This document shows positions 40,721 through 52,960 of a stretch of 64,000 nucleotides of DNA, piece by piece. Each line of letters begins with the position of its first letter. Positions within the stretch are counted from its first letter, which is position 1. Where the stretch lies: NCBI RefSeq assembly GCF_036370855.1, contig NC_088117.1:9486001-9550000 (forward strand), given 5' to 3'. The position numbers were made by a program, and so were the translations under genes. Below the pieces are notes generated by a model, which saw only the letters and a list, made by a program, of their open reading frames with translations, was not told where the DNA came from and searched no databases. The stretch comes from Dromaius novaehollandiae (lineage: Eukaryota > Chordata > Aves > Casuariiformes > Dromaiidae).

Positions 40721-42479
40721 CTAAAGCAACAAAGACAAAAAAAAATACTATGATTACCCTCCTTTTCAATCACAACATGTAATGAGCTACAGGTTGATAA
40801 TGGATTGCAAAAACAGATTGAGATTTACACATTCAACTTGAGAATTTATTCCTGAAATACATCAGGTCTTAGTCCACAGAGCCTCATCCAGCAACCCCAG
40901 AAACGTATCAACGAAAGGAACAAAGTGTTTTGATGTTTACACCCTATTTTTTCCACCCATGTTAGCAACTGTGCTCCCAAAACTGAGGAGTTTTGCAGTT
41001 AGGTCCTTCCTCTCAGAGCGACTCAAGCTTGGAGGGAAACAGCAGAATCCCAAGGAACCTCTCCTACCAGGCCAGCTCTCTCACAGCTTCCTTCCCTTTG
41101 GTCACACCGTACCTCTTTCCCAAAAGATCTTGCATCATTCCAACATCCTGCCAGGTTGCTTTGATTAGAGTTCAGAGAGACACTTCCTCAAGGACACACT
41201 CACTCTCCCATGCACTCATATGGTCAAAAGCCATTTCTGATGCCAAATCCATGGTTTGATTTCCTTCCCCATTTTGAAAACTCACCTTCTCTCTCATCTA
41301 AGGTGTAAAACCAAAGCCCTGCCCATTAGGGATCCCATAGCACTTTTTTAAAATACAGGAGACTCGGTTGGCTATCACAGCCAGGTGTCACACCGGGCAT
41401 TTATTTTCATTCTGTAAACTCACATTCCTCCTGTAGATTCAACCAGATGATTTATTCTCCAACCTTGTTTCCAAGACACTACTGGGTACTGCTACAGCCC
41501 AGATACTGCAAGCACTTAAGAACCCATTTCATCTTCAAGCACACAAGTGGTCCCACTTAGAGGTGCGTTTACAGGAGACTAGAAATTCTTCGTCCTCTTG
41601 AACACTGTCTTGTGGAGCACACGCACCAGGTCACACCCAGAGGAACAGCTGTGCAGCTTCAGGCCATTAATATTACAGCTGCATCCAAACTAGGTCCCAT
41701 TTCCAAGCGAATTGCTCACATGATAAAGACTGAAGTTTGCCTGCCCAAATTTTCAAGTTGCTGCATTTCAGCAGTGACAAAGGTCCTCGCTAGGAAATAG
41801 GTTCTTTTCCTTTTTACACCAGCATAAATCACAAACATTGCACAGAAAGTGAAGAGTTCATTTGAGTCTACATCAATTTAAGGAAGAGATAAATCTGGAG
41901 GCTGAAGAATTCTCAGACTCCTCCTGAATCACAGATGTTCAGAATGACGTACAGGTTTTGGAAAGGCAGCGTTGCTGATCTTCTACTTGGTAAATATAGA
42001 AAGAAATTACAACAACAAGCATCTCCCCTTTCTCTTCACCCAAAGATCTCAAAGCTCCTGACTAGAAGGAATGGATGAAGCTTTGCCACACTCTGCATAA
42101 CAGGATACCATGATCCTGACCTACTCCCCAGTCCTTCCCCATTAAACATGCTGGGAGGAATTCCCTTCTTTTGCAATCTGCTTTTTCAACCCCAGCCACC
42201 TCATCATCACAACACAGGGAAAAAGCTGGTCCAGAGAAACAGGCAGCCAGTCTTGAAGCATGGCCATAGTGCAGCCTACATGGGAGACGAGCTCCTATCT
42301 TTGTGTAGCTGGGACTTGCAATATAGCGGATTCCTCCACAGAGGATGGAGGGAGAGAAAGGCGGGGGGAATGACGGGGGAGAAAGGGAAATGGAGCATAA
42401 AAAGACAACTGAGGGCTTCTCTGTTTGTTTTTGAAAAATATAACAGTAAATTAAAACATAAATGGCAACCACTTAAGCA

Positions 42480-42840
42480 AGAGAGAAGTATCGCTCCCCA
42501 TCCCCCAAAGGCGGCTTCGACGCAGCTATGAATGAAAACGTCAAACCTTTGACATTGATTTGTCTGAGCGGTGTCACCCCCTCGCCGTGCCTCCTCTCGC
42601 TGGCGCGCTGCCAGCTCGCAGCCCAACAGCTACGTGCGCGCGGTTCGCAGCGGGGAGCATCGCGCGAGGGGCGCGGGGAGGGGGCGGCACCGCCGCCCAG
42701 CAGCCAGAGCAACGACTCGTGCCTTTGCGCTGATGCCTTTCCCGTCATAAATTAGTTAGGCCGCCGTTAGGAGATAAAGAAATTATCTGATAGCTGTCGA
42801 GGCAGGCGCTGCTAGATTGCACTTGAAGGAACTAAGAGAG
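42480..42840. promoter_or_regulatory. CpG-containing complex block in a DDX31 intron (candidate enhancer)
   Basis: A local CpG island of about 300 bp inside a plain intron. Its left part has AAACCTTTGACATTGATTTG (TCF/LEF-like), the centre CGCGCGGTTCGCAGCGGGGA, and the right part GTCATAAATTAGTTAGGCC and GAAATTATCTGATAG. It is complex, non-repetitive sequence. It could be an enhancer or an alternative or antisense promoter; neither is shown. Confidence 0.45.
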
Positions 42841-42845
42841 ACATA

Positions 42846-42848
<3 letters not shown>

Positions 42849-42893
<45 letters not shown>
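42849..42893 (+). repeat. 45-A homopolymer
   Basis: Uninterrupted A-run directly after the CpG-containing block. Confidence 0.95.
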
Positions 42894-42898
<5 letters not shown>

Positions 42899-42992
42899 CC
42901 TCACTGACTTCCTCCTCCTTGTTGCCTCCTCCCTTTGAAGGAAAATCTGTTAGTTACACACAGCGCTGAGACAGAACATTTTAGAGTCTAAC

Positions 42993-42995
<3 letters not shown>

Positions 42996-43028
<33 letters not shown>
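42996..43028 (+). repeat. 33-A homopolymer
   Basis: A second long A-run, 102 bp after the first. The 102-bp spacer is unique, so the pair is not a tandem duplication. Confidence 0.95.
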
Positions 43029-43033
<5 letters not shown>

Positions 43034-43436
43034 AATTCACATTAAACACCAGCGTGCATGTGCATGCATACACGCATTTACAGTTAGGCAGAGGAGCCGC
43101 AACTTCGAGCTACACAAAGATGGAAAAGAAAGTTGCAGAGAAGCACGTAGCTTTCCCGAGCCGCAACGGGAATTGCGGCTCTCAGCAGAGCCAAAGTGAG
43201 ATCGTTTTGGCAAGGGCTAACGCTGCTTTTCCGCGGTGGAAGCCAAGGAGAGGCTTCAGGTACTGGTGAAAATTAATTGCGAGCGATTTCCAATTTCAAA
43301 GGCAGTCATCCCTAATTCCGAAGTGGATTTTCATCCAGGAACAAAGCCACGTCTGCTCTCATTACTTCCGACTCTCAACATTTCTGGACTTACTCCCATG
43401 CACACTGGGGTGGGTGGAGGGGTGTAAGAAAAGCTC

Positions 43437-43500
43437 TGGGTCAGATCCTCATCTAGTGTGGATCAGCGTGGCACTATTCATTTACACCAGCTGAAGACGG
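43437..43500. repeat. Palindromic amniote interspersed repeat
   Basis: GGGTCAGATCCTCATCTAGT and, at the other end, ATTTACACCAGCTGAAGACG are imperfect inverted ends of the 'gatcctcagctggtgtaaat' element frequent in sauropsid genomes. Confidence 0.45.
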
Positions 43501-43639
43501 CAGGGACCTGTCTCATGCTTTGTCTTCTAAGAAATACATATTTTATGAAGTATTTACATTTCAATAAACCCAGCGGGACTTGCATTTAAAAAAAGAAAAA
43601 ACAAATTAAAAAAAAATTCACAACACACGCACACACATA

Positions 43640-43930
43640 CAGACACCAACATAAAACAACAGATTTAGAATTAAGCGAAGAATTAAAAACAAAAAGGCAA
43701 ACTCCAGCAACTTGTGCAGTCCAAGTCAAAAGCTACAAAGGTTTAGGATAAAGAAACACAAATTATCAGTGCTTAAGAGGATCGGTGACAGTCCAACGCA
43801 TGCTGTCTTTCGCCCTCGCGCTGAATTAAATTGTCAGGATTATCACCATAATGCTCTGTTTATGAAGGGTAACGGCAATTTGTGCTGATGGCACTCGCTG
43901 CCTTTAGCTTCAAGCTGCCTCCCCGCATCT
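43640..43930. promoter_or_regulatory. Candidate conserved block in a DDX31 intron
   Basis: Contains GAATTAAATTGTCAGGATTA, TCACCATAATGCTCTGTTTA and GGGTAACGGCAATTTGTGCTG, with scattered CpG, in unique sequence. Weak candidate cis element. Confidence 0.3.
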
Positions 43931-45384
43931 CCTCCGTAATTCATCAGCGCTCTGCCCCAGTCCGTCGCCCCTTCTCCCACCACGCGCCGCTATGCGGGAA
44001 GAGCGCAGGACACGGCTGCAAATGGCCGATCCACCCACCCATGCCAATTAGATGCTCGTTTCTCCGATCTGAAGACTGGGGTCAAAGGGGGGAAATCGCA
44101 CTCCTTTTTTGGGAAGCCCCTGATCTCCAGGGCAGCACATTTTACGAGGAACATAAAACAAACAAACAGGAAAAGACGATCCCCAGAGCTGCTTGGCTGT
44201 ACCGGTTTGAGAAGCGGAGGAAAATACTCCCACAAGCCTCGCTCCAGGCATCGAGCACAGCCTTCCAAAGCCTCCCAAAGAACAGTGCCTAGCTCAACAA
44301 CAGGTCTCCTTAGCAGCTATAATTACCAACAGGAGTGGGTGACACCGCTCCTTAAACTTGTTAAAAATAACAAAAATCGGATCAAAGCATTAACATTTAA
44401 AGAAAAAAAATAAAGGGGAGGAATTTACCTTTCCTTCCTCCAACCCTTCCCAAATATTATAAAACAAGAAATAGAACTTTCCACTCGGAGTTAAAAATTC
44501 ACAATTATGTGGGATTTCACCTTTAAATGTCAGTGCTGTTTGTTACATGAAAAAAGCCCTGTCAGCTTAGCCCTCCATGCCTTGCTGGTGTCTGCTTAAT
44601 AGATAGTTACCTGCGATGATGGATGGCTCTTTGTTAGACCACTAAATGGCTCACAGCCTAGAATAAGCCTGTATTTACTGCCAACATTTGTTTATTTCAG
44701 GGATGCAAAACCAAATTCAACTCCAAGCAGCTCCACCAGACAACCACAAGAAATAAAAGAGAACTAATTTGTGCATGAGTTTACAGGGCTCCATCAACAC
44801 TAGCACAACACTAAAGGGACTTTACTAGGCTGTTGTTCTGAAATACCAAGAGGCAGCAATGCGGGGAGCAGGGGGAGGCACATAAATCCAACCAACTGCT
44901 GAGGAGTCTTGAGACCTGAAAGCACTTCTGACTAGTGGTGTGGAGCAGCATGCTGGGCTTGTGGGGTTTTTAGGGTTTTGGGGTTTTTCTGAAAAAGCAG
45001 GACCATGGCACTAGCAGAGCTGGCCTAAAACTGCCTCATGTGTTGGCCATCAAATAGGTAGACTGCATATTGGGCTGGTCCTTACTAGCCTGGCTTGCTC
45101 TCCTCGCTCTCTACTCCCAAGTCCTAGCTAGAGCCAGTATCAGAGCAGCTTTCTCAGCTAGTCTGGAAACACACCTCACTTCTGATCCGCGGAGTCCACC
45201 TCCCTACTTGCCTTCCAGGACCATATTGGGCATCGACCATTTGAAAAACTTCTACTATTCTTGTCACAAGCCACTTACACAGCAAATCTTGGCCAATTAC
45301 CTGCCAGATATGACCCACAGCTCCCTAGCTATTTCGCTGCCGGATCTCTCCTGAAGAGAGAGCACCAGCTCCGACAATATGGTG

Positions 45385-45480
45385 CTATGGAGGCAGATGG
45401 CCAGTTAGCATTTGACAGGCTCATTTGACTTGTGATCTCCACGTAGCCATGATTTGAACCCAGGGCCACAGAGATAACAA
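45385..45480. repeat. MIR-like fragment
   Basis: ATGATTTGAACCCAGGGCC resembles the '-ggattcgaacccaggtc-' portion of tRNA-derived SINEs; surrounding sequence is decayed. Confidence 0.3.
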
Positions 45481-45614
45481 CCGAGTGCAAAGGATCTCCG
45501 ACTATCGTCTCCTCTCTGCCCCTCGCCACCCACACGCGCTTGCAATCTGTCAGGCTGATGATTTTCACACACTTCCCTTCTCTCCTTTTGCTATTCTGGG
45601 GCTGGTCCTGGATC

Positions 45615-45725
45615 ACAAAAATTAATAAATTCTTATTAAAACCTGCACGAGATACAGTCCCGCTGAAAGTGCCATGGAAGGTTAATTAGCGAGGATGAGC
45701 TGAAACTTTTGTTCGCGTTTCTGAC
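45615..45725. promoter_or_regulatory. Unique CpG-bearing block adjacent to a DDX31 exon
   Basis: Contains AAATTAATAAATTC, GGTTAATTAGCGAGGATG and TTTGTTCGCGTTTCTGAC directly next to the exon at 45730. It may be a regulatory element or splicing-related sequence. Confidence 0.3.
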
Positions 45726-45729
45726 TCAC

Positions 45730-45869
45730 TTAATCTTGTGAGAAGCCAGCAAGCTGACATATTCTGCCTCCGAAGGCGCCAGGACAAGCAGGCTGTTCCC
45801 GTGACAGCCAATGCGAGCCGTCCTCCCAATCCGGTGGATGTATTCCGCAGGTGAAGCCGGAGCGTTATA
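45730..45869 (-). CDS. DDX31: DDX31 exon: helicase motif VI ([10 protein letters not shown])
   Basis: Encodes [40 protein letters not shown] and LASHKI plus AA of the next Asn codon. HRIGRTAR is DEAD-box motif VI; its arginine finger completes the ATP site between the RecA domains. The LAPSEAEYV stretch is typical of the DDX31/Dbp7 group. The acceptor is TTTTTGAAG, the donor GTGAGT; 140 nt = 46 codons + 2. Confidence 0.97.
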
Positions 45870-47207
45870 CTTCAAAAAGGAAACATGAGAAGGGAAAGGA
45901 GGAATTAACAGAATGCAGCGTGTTAATTATAAACGAGACACTCGGTCTGCTCATCTGAAACAAAAGGGATCTTAGCAAAACCCATATGCCGCCCCCCCAG
46001 AAGCGGTCTGTTTATCGAGAACCCGTTGGACTCATCCCTGTAACCATCACTCAACCCCCTCAGCCACAGCAGTTTTTTGACATTCGAATGTGACACATTG
46101 GCCGACTTTCAGATAATAGGACAGTTTCCCCATCTCAGCGTCTCTCTTTGCCTTTTACATTTTATTTCTATACACGCACATCAGGAATCTGTTTGCTTCC
46201 CTTAAAAGAAAAAAAAAAAAACCCAAACCCCAAAAACGCAAACCAAATCACCCCCAGGAACGCCCGCACGGAGCGGGAAGCTGCCTGCTCTGCACTTGGG
46301 AGGAAAGCCAGAAAATAAAACACAATGCATTAAAAATTCAGAGGTCGGCTAAATTGTTTTGTTTTGATTAAAGCGAATCATGGGTGGTTACTGGATAGAA
46401 AAAGAAACCTCGGGTAGATAGGGGAATAAGTCCTTTAGGCAGCACATGATAGAGGCAGCAGTTGTCTTCCCATCTACGACTATCAGGCACTACAGCAATG
46501 TCTAAAGCCCCCGCTTATATAGCGGTGCCTCTCATTTACTTCACTGGGAATCAAAAAAGCCCAGCCATTTGCAAGATCTGATAAAGGGTGACATATTTCC
46601 CTCCCTTTAACCTCCCCCCATCCCCCCCACCCCCCTTTCCTAGAAAAATGAACATTGCACAGAGATACTGCTTAGAAATGAGCCCTCAGCAGTTTAACTG
46701 GAAAAAAACCAACAACCAAAGCCCACTCTAGTGTTTATACCTGTGCCCTCTGGCAAAGTTTCTACTGGCTAGAGGTGTGAGTAAGATGCTGTGAGCAATC
46801 TAATTGCTCCCTGCAGGTCCTTGCTCTTGGACACAGCTCTCAGGACAGCTGAGATTTCGCCTTCTGGACACACAGAAGTCTCCCAGGGCTTTAGGTAATT
46901 TGCACTACGTTCTAACACTGGCAACCATATCTTTGGTTAAATTATATTAATATACAGATCTGGGAATTCAAGACTTCACTTCCCCAGCCTTCTCCGACTA
47001 GCTAGTTCCTACAAAATTTTTTCCTTCTTTAAAAGTACAAAATTAAAATCAAGTTTGTCACCTGAAGGGATGAGATAGAAATTAAAAGGTTGCTTTTTTG
47101 AGGCTTTGTGCCCCACTCTTTTTTAGCCAGGTGTCACTTGATATGCGAGCAGCTCTGGCTCAGTTTTTCCTCTGAATTTTCCAATTCAACTAACCTTTTT
47201 AAAATTT

Positions 47208-47226
47208 TTTATTTATTTATTTATTT
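47208..47226 (+). repeat. (TTTA)n microsatellite
   Basis: Four TTTA units between T-runs. Confidence 0.85.
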
Positions 47227-47589
47227 TTACAAAAATGAAATATGCTTCATGCCCACAGCTTCTTCTTTGAAATTACAGGTTGCTGTTTTTAAGGCTCAAT
47301 TCTTCTCCCTTACATTTCTTTTCCTTTTTTTTTTTAGAACAACATTTCTGTCAACACCAATGGAGCAGTAGTGTTTCTTTCTTTCCAGGGAAAATGCAAA
47401 CCACTCCATTCTCCTCAGTGCTCACAGCCATCCAACCCCAGCCCCAACCTAACAAAGCCTAACTTGAATCAATTAGGTCATTGCACAGGAATTGTTGGAC
47501 TACTCTGATGTTTAAAGCTAGGACTGCATTTAAATTCCTCATTTAATTGAATCCCCAGCAATATCAGAAAGCAAAAACATGGAACTGCA

Positions 47590-47705
47590 GAAGAGATGGC
47601 CAGTGCTTCACGGGATTTGGCTCCCGGAGGCGGGATGGAGGTGCTTCCGCCCAGCCAGCAGAGTATTATTACACAGCTGATGGTAATGGACTTATGGAAA
47701 ACAGA
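47590..47705. promoter_or_regulatory. E-box/TAAT block in a DDX31 intron (candidate enhancer)
   Basis: A CpG-bearing stretch (CACGGGATTTGG, CCGGAGGCGGGATGG) is followed by GTATTATTACACAGCTGATG with a CAGCTG E-box at 47674-47679 and GGTAATGG. It is compact, unique sequence resembling a conserved neural enhancer core. Confidence 0.38.
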
Positions 47706-47916
47706 CTGTCAAAACCAAAGACATGATAGACACACCGTGTCTTAGCAAAAACTTGAGTCCCAGTCCTGCAGTCAGGAACACATGGGCCTCCCACACCTGT
47801 GGGCATCAGCAAAGACAATCCAACAGCAGAAAGAGGATGTGGACTGGGAAGGGATTTAAACTGAGCAAGCCTGCACTTAACGTGTATTTACGTACACACA
47901 CACAGAAAAAACCTAC

Positions 47917-47967
47917 CTGTATAATCCATGTAACTTGAGGCAGGTCTAGTCCACGTGCTGCAACATC
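47917..47967 (-). CDS. DDX31: DDX31 exon: helicase motif V (DVAARGLDLPQ)
   Basis: A 51-nt exon of exactly 17 codons encoding DVAARGLDLPQVTWIIQ. With the preceding LLCT it forms TDVAARGLD, motif V, which couples RNA binding to ATP hydrolysis. The acceptor is AATTTTAAAG (a weak pyrimidine tract), the donor GTAGGT. It is too short to show as a standalone open frame. Skipping it would keep frame but delete motif V. Confidence 0.96.
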
Positions 47968-50900
47968 CTTTAAAATTAAGAAGGAAATTACTGAGGTAAT
48001 AATGCTTTGAAAATATCAGCAAAGTTGCACCTCTTCTGGGACGGTGATTATGCTGGGAAACAAGTGGCTAGGCCATAGGAATTTTATGTGCCTAGTTTGG
48101 GGAGAGATGGACTGAAGGTCAGAAATAAAACTGAGCTTTTAAAATGAAAGGAAGACTTTTAACAGACTAATGCAATAAAAATGTGCTAGTACTATGGGCC
48201 AAAGACTGAAGGATATAAAAATACCTATTTCAGGAGAGTGTTGTTGAATTACCGCAGTCTGCTACAGTCCCTTTACATGATGGCAGACAGAACCTGCTAT
48301 CTTAATGGTAAGGCAACCTTTGCTTCTTGTTTCACTGAGGAAAACAGACCTGCTTGTAGACCCCCACCAACCAAACAGTGAGGGAGGCTGAGTTCAGTCT
48401 CGGGAAAGCAACATTAGATCCGAGCACAACTTTCTCCACAGCAGGCCTAAGAACTGAAAACAGGCTGCTAACGGTAAAAAGGAAAATGGCCACGAAGCAA
48501 ATGCTGAAGAATCCCAGGCCTCAAGTGGAATGCCCAAATAGACACTGATCTCCACCTAGGACTAATTAGTTGTTTCCTAGGTGATGGACCTGAAGTTGAG
48601 GAGCAGAAGACTTGCAGGTCACCTGGCCCTACGATAAAAGGGCCAACAAACAACTTAGCAGGAACTGCAGGAAGCTGGAGGACAGCTCGAAGAGATGGGA
48701 CTTCAGCTATCCTGTAGATTTGCACCAAACTGGCTTTGATTCGAGGAAACAAAACTCAGCCCTGAAGAAAAGAGTTTGAAGCTGTCAGGAGTGTTATTTG
48801 ATGTGCCAGCTGGTGAGAAAACCTATCAACTTGGAGAATGACTTGAGTGAGACCCTTTAGTTACCCACAGCCAGTACAGTTCATAAAACATATCCTTTCA
48901 AGGAGAAAACAGAGCTTAAATACTGTTCAAAAAAGAGAGAAAGAGTGCAAACATGTTTCAATCTCCGTCTTGATTTTCTGTTCATTAGTAATGTCCTCAC
49001 ATAATCCTTGGATTTTACATTCATCACGCACGATACAGAGCAGGTGTGCAGATTTAACTCTGTTAGGAAATGTTTTGGAACACGTGTATCTTTTAGCTAG
49101 TTGCAAAATAGAATATATTAAGAACGTAAGCAGGAGCCTAATGTACTAAAAATGTGTCAGCCACCCACTGAAGTGTTTTCATGCAACTCCCACACATGTT
49201 AAAAGACTAGGAAGCTGATGTTTTGGCAGCAAAGGCCTTCCCATAAGCACTAGCCAGGTTGCTTTGTGGCTCCAACTGCAGTAAAAGAGGAGACACTTTC
49301 CATAGCGCCCACTCCGAAATAATACACGCTTTCGCTCCAGCATGCTCATTAAGAAACGACTTGTTCCCAGAGTCAGATGAACAGATGCACAAAAAGCCAT
49401 TTAAAGGAGGTTGGAGAAAATAAATCAAGAGAATTCAGGAAACATGTACAGCAGTTACCAGGATAACAAGCTTATAAACTCTACAGTACCATCAAATAGG
49501 AGTGCTGAATTCTGACTCCGATTTGGCTCTGTTATATATTTCCACACTGACTAGTCAGTGGCTTTCAGTCTTTTTCCATACTGTGCTCTCTCACACCTAG
49601 CAGTCTAGGAAAGGCTGTGGCTGACGAGAGGGCTCTGACCTTGGGATAGGGTCAGTTTACCTAAAAAACACCGAGAGCCAAGCCATCCGAGTGGTCAGCG
49701 GCAGGCATCTCTGACACGGGAGGTGGAGCAGGCGGCAGGGTCCCTCACCCCGAGGCGAGCCATCCCTTCTCAGCCATCAGAATTGTTCCCCCTCTTCCAA
49801 GACACCTTTTCTCGACACCTCTGGCTGGAAAATCACTGTCACAATACAGGATTGCTCCCATGTACATTTGCCAAAGCAACTAGGAAAGCGGAAAGGTTAA
49901 CTGGAGGCCTAATAAACAGCCAGGGACAACGTTTTAGGAGGAGGCACGCTCCCATCATCAGCCTTGTGTTCACTGCTGCTTTCACAGCGCCACGAGCTCC
50001 ACTCACTGTTACTGATATATATCAGCAGTTATTCTCTTGGGTTTTACCGTGGCCTTCTTTCAGAAGTGTCTTGGGATTTACTGGTAATTGGAGTGTTTTG
50101 CAAACTCTCAAAGATTCCTCAGGATCAGCCCACCTGTGTCTCCTGTATATCCTTTCCCTCAAAGTTCCTACTAGACAGCAGCAAAGCAGAATTAGGTTAA
50201 AAGGCTGAGCTGATTTGCCTTCCTCTGCTGGTAGAGTCCATAAGCTTCTTGCTTCTCAAACCTTTAGAAAATGCTTTTGGGTCATCTTACCAGGAAAGAG
50301 AATACAGCTCAAGCCACAATTACCTCGTTTTACTAGCACTACATTCATTCCATACACAGAAGCACATAGCTGCTGCCGGTGCTCCCCAGAAGCCCAATGG
50401 ATTTCCCATTTTCTATCCTCACTTCGTTTACACTGTCCTAGATAGCATTCCCCTTTCCATGCACAACCTCGCACAACCATTTCTTAATAAGAGGGAGATC
50501 AAGAATATGACATCTCAACAGTTCACTGCTGATTCCTTCCAGTGGGTGATGGAAAGGAGTATTAAGGCACTATCTCACAGGAGCAAAGAGAGAGAAACTA
50601 CGTCAGTGCAATTTTAAAGAAAACCCAGACACCAACCAAATGCAATAACCAGAAGACTTAACCGTGTTCCTGGCCTGATCCCAACTGGAAGCCACAGAAA
50701 GGCACAACATCAAGGCACAACCCACGCGGGGACCCTCACGGTTGCTGACATTTCTGCTCCTAACAATTCATATTACCGGACTGTACTCGCTGCCTGGGAC
50801 AGGGGTGGTGAGGAACAGAGGGGTGGGTGCAAGGGAACGGAGGGCAAAAAGGCTGCACAGAAAGCAAGGCCCACTGCTGCAGAACTTCAGAACCAAGAGA

Positions 50901-52014
50901 GCCATAAAACTTCTGCAAGGGCCTTGGTTTGCTCAGTCCCTCTCATGCAACCTAATTAGGGCAAAGGAAATTGCTAAAGTTGCTTTTGAAAGACACTCAA
51001 TGGTGAGGTCTTGAAGGCCCTGCGCTTGACAATTGGCTGCCTACATGTGGCCTAGAAGTACAGATGGAAGGCAGCTTGCTCAGGTGCCAGGCTGTCAGTT
51101 GGATTAAAATGACTCATTTATTTACCAAAGAACCTCACAAAGTGCTTTAGCTAACAGGCAGAGAGGGCCTAACGGCTCTCCAAGCTGGGGAAGAAGCTCT
51201 CGCGCCTTCCCGGCCTGCCAAAAGTCATTACTGCCGAGTGTGGAAAGCCATCAGCAGGGTAGAGACCCCCGTCGGCAGGGTGACAGATTGGGCTGCGTAA
51301 TCAGAGGAGGAAGGAGAGAGCACAGAAGCTGTCAGAGGCGAAAGCTCTTGGCTGGGGCCGCCAGAAAACTGGCAAGATGAGTTAGCGTGACTGAGTAAAC
51401 AGCAAACAATCTCCAAATGATCTTTCCTCTCTCCCTGAAAGAGATGAACTTGTTTAAAAGGCACATCCCAAAGGAAGCCACAAAGAACTTCAGTGAAGGA
51501 GAGAGAAATAAATCTGGATGAGACCCTCTGAGATATGTGGCCCTTCTTTATTTTCTTGTCTGCCAGCCTATTTTGTCTGGCAAAAATATTTTATGGAATA
51601 TATTAATATACATATGACATAGAGTAAATTAATAAAAGGAACAGCAGGTCCCATTGCTTACTAGAGCGGAAGGATGGGTGGAGAACATGGCATAAGGGAC
51701 AAGGAAAGGACAGTTGCATTATTTGCATTGGTCTTTTGTGAGCCAGGTTTCAAAATTTTGTGGGCACAAATTCGAATACACGATTCTGCAGTAAAAAGGA
51801 CAGAACCATCTTCCTACAAAACATTTTTGCTGATATGAAGAACAGTGTCAGAAAAAGCAATGCTCTCATAGGCAGGAGGTGGTCACAGTGCCTGGCTGCC
51901 CTTTGGACATCTGCGTTGGGGAGGCACCTGTAATGTGGGACTAGTGCAAAGTGTATCTCTATATTAAGGTGTCCATATGGTCCCCATTACTGTGGTAACA
52001 GGCCACCTCCTGGT

Positions 52015-52110
52015 TTCAATGCATTTGTCCTCCCAACATCTCTGTAAGGTAGAACAGTGCTACTCTCCCCATTTCACAGACGGGGTGCTGAAGCACAGAG
52101 AGATTTTGGA
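52015..52110 (+). repeat. MIR-like fragment
   Basis: ACATCTCTGTAAGGTAG, CTCCCCATTTCACAGACGG and GAAGCACAGAGAGATTTTG follow the MIR order 'caaccctgtgaggtagg - ccccattttacagatgag - ctgaggcacagagaggtt'. Three blocks in the right order make this a good ancient MIR-type match. Confidence 0.65.
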
Positions 52111-52744
52111 CCCAGACATTCAACTTACTGTGCTTAACATGCTAACCACATACCAGCTGAGCCAAAGTGACTGTCAGGACTTGCATCCCTGCCTTGCAGT
52201 AAATGCAAAGTAGCTTAGATTGCAATAAAGGCAGGTTAGGATAAATGCATCACCTTACATTACCCTCTTCACTGTAATCCAAGGTAATTCACATTACCTT
52301 CCATTTATTCCACGTCAGGAGCAAACACACAACTATCAGTGCTCAGCTGACATGCGGCTACTTGCCTTGTCATCACAACTCCACATCCACTTAGGTGGAG
52401 TCAGTGGCATGGCAGGAAATCAAACCATATCTCCCCAATGTCTCAAGGTGGGATCCCATCCACTGGGATTGCTTTATCCAACTTATTCTTCCTTACACCC
52501 TGTCAACAGCTGCACATTTCCTGGCAGATTTTTCCTGCCACAGGCTGCATTTCCCTTCAAACTGTTTCGCCCAGGAACAAATATCCCAGTGAAAGAAGTG
52601 ATAGTGATTGCAATGATTCTGCTTTATCTCTGTCTAAAACTGAGTCTTCACTGTCTAACATCAGTAAACTGAAATTTCAGTAACAAGACATCTCTGAAAT
52701 TTCCCATTCTTGTTAGCATGTGCATGAAGGATAACAAAGTTAAG

Positions 52745-52960
52745 CTGCCTAGCATTTAGCATTTACAAAACACTTTATCTTCAAAACACTTCACCTACAC
52801 CAGTGAATGAATAAGCTTTGCTACCCTCCTCATTTGAGGCTCTTAAGTTTTATCTCCATATAGCAGGAAATTAAGTTCTAGTTAGACTTATGCACTGCAA
52901 GGATGCAATGGCCTGACCAAGGTCAGAATGCAAAGGCTGTACACACACAGGGCCAAGACT
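52745..52960 (+). repeat. MIR/L2-like fragment
   Basis: CATTTACAAAACACTTTATC, CTACCCTCCTCATTTGAGG and GCCTGACCAAGGTCAGAATG correspond to decayed MIR-type boxes in order. Confidence 0.45.

Larger units (their letters stand above)
40721..45729 (-). other. DDX31: DDX31 intron (5.0 kb) rich in candidate elements
   Basis: Contains a candidate regulatory block (42480-42840), two long A-runs (42849-42893, 42996-43028), and a palindromic amniote repeat (43437-43500). It also holds a TAAT-bearing block (43640-43930), a MIR-like fragment (45385-45480) and an exon-adjacent unique block (45615-45725). No other gene recognised. Confidence 0.7.
45870..47916 (-). other. DDX31: DDX31 intron (2.0 kb)
   Basis: Contains an AT-rich region, a (TTTA)n run at 47208-47226, a candidate regulatory block at 47590-47705 and a worn repeat at 47755-47815 (CCCAGTCCTGCAGTCAGGAA). 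No other gene seen. Confidence 0.7.

Noticed and set aside
42849-43028. Retrocopy or processed pseudogene ending in poly(A)
   Set aside because: No coding sequence precedes the A-runs and no target-site duplication was visible; treated as homopolymers.
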